Source: an uncultured Lachnospiraceae bacterium
Lineage (GTDB): Bacteria > Bacillota > Clostridia > Lachnospirales > Lachnospiraceae
NCBI GenBank assembly: GCA_910578845.1
Contig: CAJTSL010000095.1
Coordinates: 1 to 8,013, forward strand
Direction of reading: 5' to 3'
DNA: 8,013 bases
Shown: in pieces, positions 5,948-8,013 of the stretch
How positions within the stretch are numbered: position 1 is the stretch's first letter
How the letters are laid out: each line of letters opens with the position of its first letter
The notes under the pieces: generated by a model
Seen by the model: the letters and a program-made list of their open reading frames with translations, nothing else
What the model was told of the DNA's origin: nothing
The model's database searches: none
Translations under genes and position numbers: made by a program

Positions 5948-5957
5948 TCTTTGAGCT
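5922..5957 (+). terminator. Hairpin across the overlapping 3' ends of the convergent operons
   Basis: Thirteen-base arms AGCTTAGAGATTA (5922-5934) and TAATCTTTGAGCT (5945-5957) pair around a 10-base loop. In the plus-strand RNA the two imperfect positions are G-U wobbles; in the minus-strand RNA they become A-C mismatches, so the stem favours the plus operon. No U-tract follows in either direction, so this is not a classical intrinsic terminator. It may mark or stabilise the 3' end. It lies inside both coding regions. Confidence 0.35.
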
Positions 5958-6873
5958 TCATGACGGTGTCCTTCTCTACTTTCCTGTCTGATAGCAGGTA
6001 GAAATCTTTCGCTGCCATTTCGCCGATTTCTCCTGTCACTTCGTCAGGCAGCGTAGCGCCCGGATGGATACAGAATTCTAACGTACGGTTCTCTTTCGCC
6101 GCTTTTGCCGCCATCTTCGGGTATAATCTGGCAATCCTTTCATAATCCATGTATCCGCTCATAACAAGCCCCCACAAGTACATTGGCTCCATGGCATGCG
6201 CTCTCGCATACCTATCCACTTTATAGGAATAAAGATATAGCAGCCTGTTCTTGACAAAGTTAATCGGCCGGTATGTTTTCCACAGAGAGACCTCCTGCAA
6301 AAAAGGACGCAATACTTCCTTGGAATTACGGATATACTCTATCGGAAAACCTTCTTCTTCGATTACTTCCGTTAATGCTTCCCACACAATCGGGATCATA
6401 TGTGCATGCTGGTGGGAATCTATCCGAATGCTTTTCTGCTCTGCGCTAATCTGGTTTTTCCTGGCAATCTCTATGCAGTGCGATATCTCTTTCCATGCCG
6501 TCGAGATCTGCGCTTTCATTTCCCTTTTCAACTGTTGTTTGACTACACGGCGTTTGATTGGATGATACGAGGACAAAAACAGACTTCCCCACGAAAGCCC
6601 GATACAGTCACTCCCTTTCTTCATCAGAAGCGGCGCTTTTGCCGCTCCGGCAAGGCATTTTCCTTCTACAAAATCCAAATGGATAGACATTCCCGGCAGA
6701 AAAGGCAGCGCAGGGATCGCTTCTTTTAGCATCTCCATACATTGGCGGAAACAGGACATATTCGGTACCACACTGATACTGTCCAGCTTCCCCGCTTTCA
6801 TACAATCTAAAATATCCTGCGATGTATGCACTGTCAGTGCATAATCGTCGGCATGAACATCAATCTTAGGCAT
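5932..6873 (-). CDS. YdjC/ChbG family carbohydrate N-deacetylase
   Basis: A 313-aa cytoplasmic metal-dependent deacetylase of the YdjC/ChbG/HpnK family. N-terminal VHADDYALT gives the metal and catalytic Asp9/Asp10. GMSIHLDFVEGK gives His65. IDSHQHAHMIP (151-161) gives His154, His156 and His158. FCIHPG gives His270. All expected metal and catalytic positions are present and the length is normal. It starts at ATG 6873, sharing 8 bp with the end of the glycosyltransferase gene. The site GAGGAGAAGAAAGAGG lies within that gene's last codons, so translation is coupled. That coupling suggests the substrate is the glycosyltransferase product, an N-acetylated sugar on a polyprenyl phosphate, as for Francisella NaxD. 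An alternative is removal of acetyl from free chitin-like disaccharides as in ChbG, less likely without any catabolic or transport genes. Family is confident; substrate is inferred. Confidence 0.9.
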   Translation of the reverse strand: MPKIDVHADDYALTVHTSQDILDCMKAGKLDSISVVPNMSCFRQCMEMLKEAIPALPFLPGMSIHLDFVEGKCLAGAAKAPLLMKKGSDCIGLSWGSLFLSSYHPIKRRVVKQQLKREMKAQISTAWKEISHCIEIARKNQISAEQKSIRIDSHQHAHMIPIVWEALTEVIEEEGFPIEYIRNSKEVLRPFLQEVSLWKTYRPINFVKNRLLYLYSYKVDRYARAHAMEPMYLWGLVMSGYMDYERIARLYPKMAAKAAKENRTLEFCIHPGATLPDEVTGEIGEMAAKDFYLLSDRKVEKDTVMKLKDYLLM

Positions 6874-7879
6874 CCTCTTTCTTCTCCTCTAACGGCGCTT
6901 TTTGCTCTATGGGCGAATCCGTCTTCCAGACAAAGGAATCGATGATAAAGCGCGGCCTCTTTTTAGTCTCCATATAAATTTTACCAATATATTCGCCTAT
7001 TATCCCTAATGATAAGAGCGTAACGCCTCCCATGATCAACGAGACTAAAAGGCTTGTCGTATAACCAGGCACGTTATTGCCCTGTATCCAATCAATCAGG
7101 CTGACAATGCTCATGACAATACTAAAGACGCTGATGCCAAAGCCTATTATAGCGATCATCCTCAGCGGCCTGACGCTCATAGAGGTAATCCCGTCCATCG
7201 CCAAGGTTACCATCTTGCTAAGCGTATATTTCGAATGTCCGGCTTCCCTCTCCTTTACGTCAAAATAAACCACGTCAGATGCAAATCCCATCGTAGGGAT
7301 CAGTCCCCGTAAAAATAAATTAGTCTCCTTATATTCCGAAAGCGCATCTAAAGCCTTCTTAGATAACAGACGGTAATCCGCATGATTGGCTATGACCTGG
7401 CTGCCAAGCAAATGCATGAGCTTGTAGTATGCTGTCGCCGTTATCTTCTTAAACGCGCCGTCGGAATGCCTGTCATTCCGGACACCATACACAATCTCGC
7501 ATCCCGCCATATATGCCGCCAAAAACTTATCCAATGCTTCAATATCCTGCTGCAAATCTGCATCAATCGTTACCACGACATCCGCATACTTCCTTGCTGT
7601 CATCATACCCGCAAGGATTGCGCTCTGATGCCCATAATTCCCGGCAAGGCTGACTACCGAGAACATAATGTCCTTCGCCGCGATTTGATGCAGCAGCTTC
7701 AACGTATGATCCCTGCTGCCATCATTGACAAACATTACCTTGCTGTCTTGCTTGATCTGTCCCGCCTGTATCATGCGGCGCAGCTTATCACTTAAAACAC
7801 TGGCTGACTTTTCTATGACCTCTTCTTCGTTATAGCATGGAACGACCAAATATAAAGTCGGCACTGTCCTGTCCATCAT
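6866..7879 (-). CDS. Polyprenyl-phosphate glycosyltransferase, GT2 (GtrB/DPM1/ArnC-type)
   Basis: A 337-aa membrane-associated enzyme that should move a sugar from a nucleotide donor to undecaprenyl phosphate on the cytoplasmic face. GT2 motifs, numbered from the chosen start: VPCYNEEE (13-20), FVNDGSRD with Asp53, TIDADLQQD with the metal-binding Asp106/Asp108, HADYRLLSKKAL (family D-F-R motif), REAGHSKYTLSKM. Two C-terminal transmembrane helices follow (about 240-264 and 274-298), then GEYIGKIYMETKKRP, the hallmark tail of GtrB/ArnC-type enzymes. The frame opens back to a TTG at 7966, but AAAGGAG (7890-7896) sits 10 nt before the ATG at 7879, which is preferred. The ATG at 7888 is too close to it. 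A TATACT hexamer at 7910-7915 could be a weak -10. The stop is inside the start of the deacetylase gene. A flippase and an outer-face transferase would be needed to use the product; neither is in the window. Confidence 0.92.
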   Translation of the reverse strand: MMDRTVPTLYLVVPCYNEEEVIEKSASVLSDKLRRMIQAGQIKQDSKVMFVNDGSRDHTLKLLHQIAAKDIMFSVVSLAGNYGHQSAILAGMMTARKYADVVVTIDADLQQDIEALDKFLAAYMAGCEIVYGVRNDRHSDGAFKKITATAYYKLMHLLGSQVIANHADYRLLSKKALDALSEYKETNLFLRGLIPTMGFASDVVYFDVKEREAGHSKYTLSKMVTLAMDGITSMSVRPLRMIAIIGFGISVFSIVMSIVSLIDWIQGNNVPGYTTSLLVSLIMGGVTLLSLGIIGEYIGKIYMETKKRPRFIIDSFVWKTDSPIEQKAPLEEKKEDA

Positions 7880-7985
7880 TGTAACCATGCTCCTTTCACT
7901 CTCTATGTCAGTATAGGTGATTGCGAAACTCAAATCTAAAAACCGTTCGTTGTGCAAAATAGACAAATCGTCACAGGGTCGCTTT

Positions 7986-8007
7986 CGCTACATTGGCACT
8001 CGTAGCG
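7986..8007. repeat. Short inverted repeat upstream of the GT2/YdjC operon
   Basis: CGCTAC (7986-7991) and GTAGCG (8002-8007) are perfect inverted arms around a 10-base loop, about 110 bp upstream of the glycosyltransferase start and close to the right edge. It has no U-tract on either side. It could be part of a dispersed repeat, a leader hairpin or the end of a neighbouring gene; the window is too short to tell. Confidence 0.35.
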
Positions 8008-8013
8008 GCACAT

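Noticed and set aside
7880..7966. N-terminal extension of the glycosyltransferase from TTG 7966
   Set aside because: TTG start without a ribosome binding site; AAAGGAG at 7890-7896 serves ATG 7879, and GT2 proteins of this family begin just before the VPCYNEE strand.

Overview
The window looks like a low-to-mid GC Firmicute chromosome, most likely a gut-type Clostridia such as Lachnospiraceae. The evidence is purine-rich Shine-Dalgarno sites (AAGGAAGG, GGAGG, AAAGGAG), Gram-positive style cell-surface genes and a type IV abiE module. The lineage is an inference from sequence style, not a database match. No rRNA, tRNA, CRISPR array or complete insertion sequence was seen.

Layout from left to right. 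(1) Positions 1-1230, minus strand: a membrane-bound O-acyltransferase (MBOAT), intact but cut by the left window edge. (2) 1231-1494: its upstream region, with an AT-rich dyad, a 12-bp palindrome and a 36-codon helix-turn-helix relic. (3) 1495-3031, minus: an AbiEi/AbiEii type IV toxin-antitoxin operon, visibly more AT-rich than its neighbours, with a clear promoter at 3058-3085 flanked by two identical 10-bp repeats that are good operator candidates. (4) 3032-3516: intergenic, holding that promoter, an orphan minus-strand terminator, a possible decayed coding relic, a putative response-regulator promoter and a 15-bp tandem duplication. (5) 3517-5947, plus: a two-gene operon of a second MBOAT and a membrane-anchored SGNH-type partner. 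(6) 5932-7879, minus: a polyprenyl-phosphate glycosyltransferase (GT2) whose end overlaps a YdjC/ChbG-family carbohydrate deacetylase by 8 bp. (7) 7880-8013: upstream leader with a short inverted repeat.

The common theme is chemical tailoring of cell-surface glycans. The MBOAT/SGNH pair should move acyl groups (probably acetyl) across the membrane and onto an extracellular polymer, as in AlgI/AlgJ and DltB/DltD. The GT2/YdjC pair matches the logic of Francisella FlmF2/NaxD: a sugar is loaded onto undecaprenyl phosphate and then N-deacetylated, giving a positively charged amino sugar for export. The abiE module between the two MBOAT loci looks like an accessory insertion with a remnant at its edge. 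The most interesting points are the GT2/YdjC pair as a possible Gram-positive route to undecaprenyl-phosphate amino sugars, and the repeat-flanked abiE promoter.
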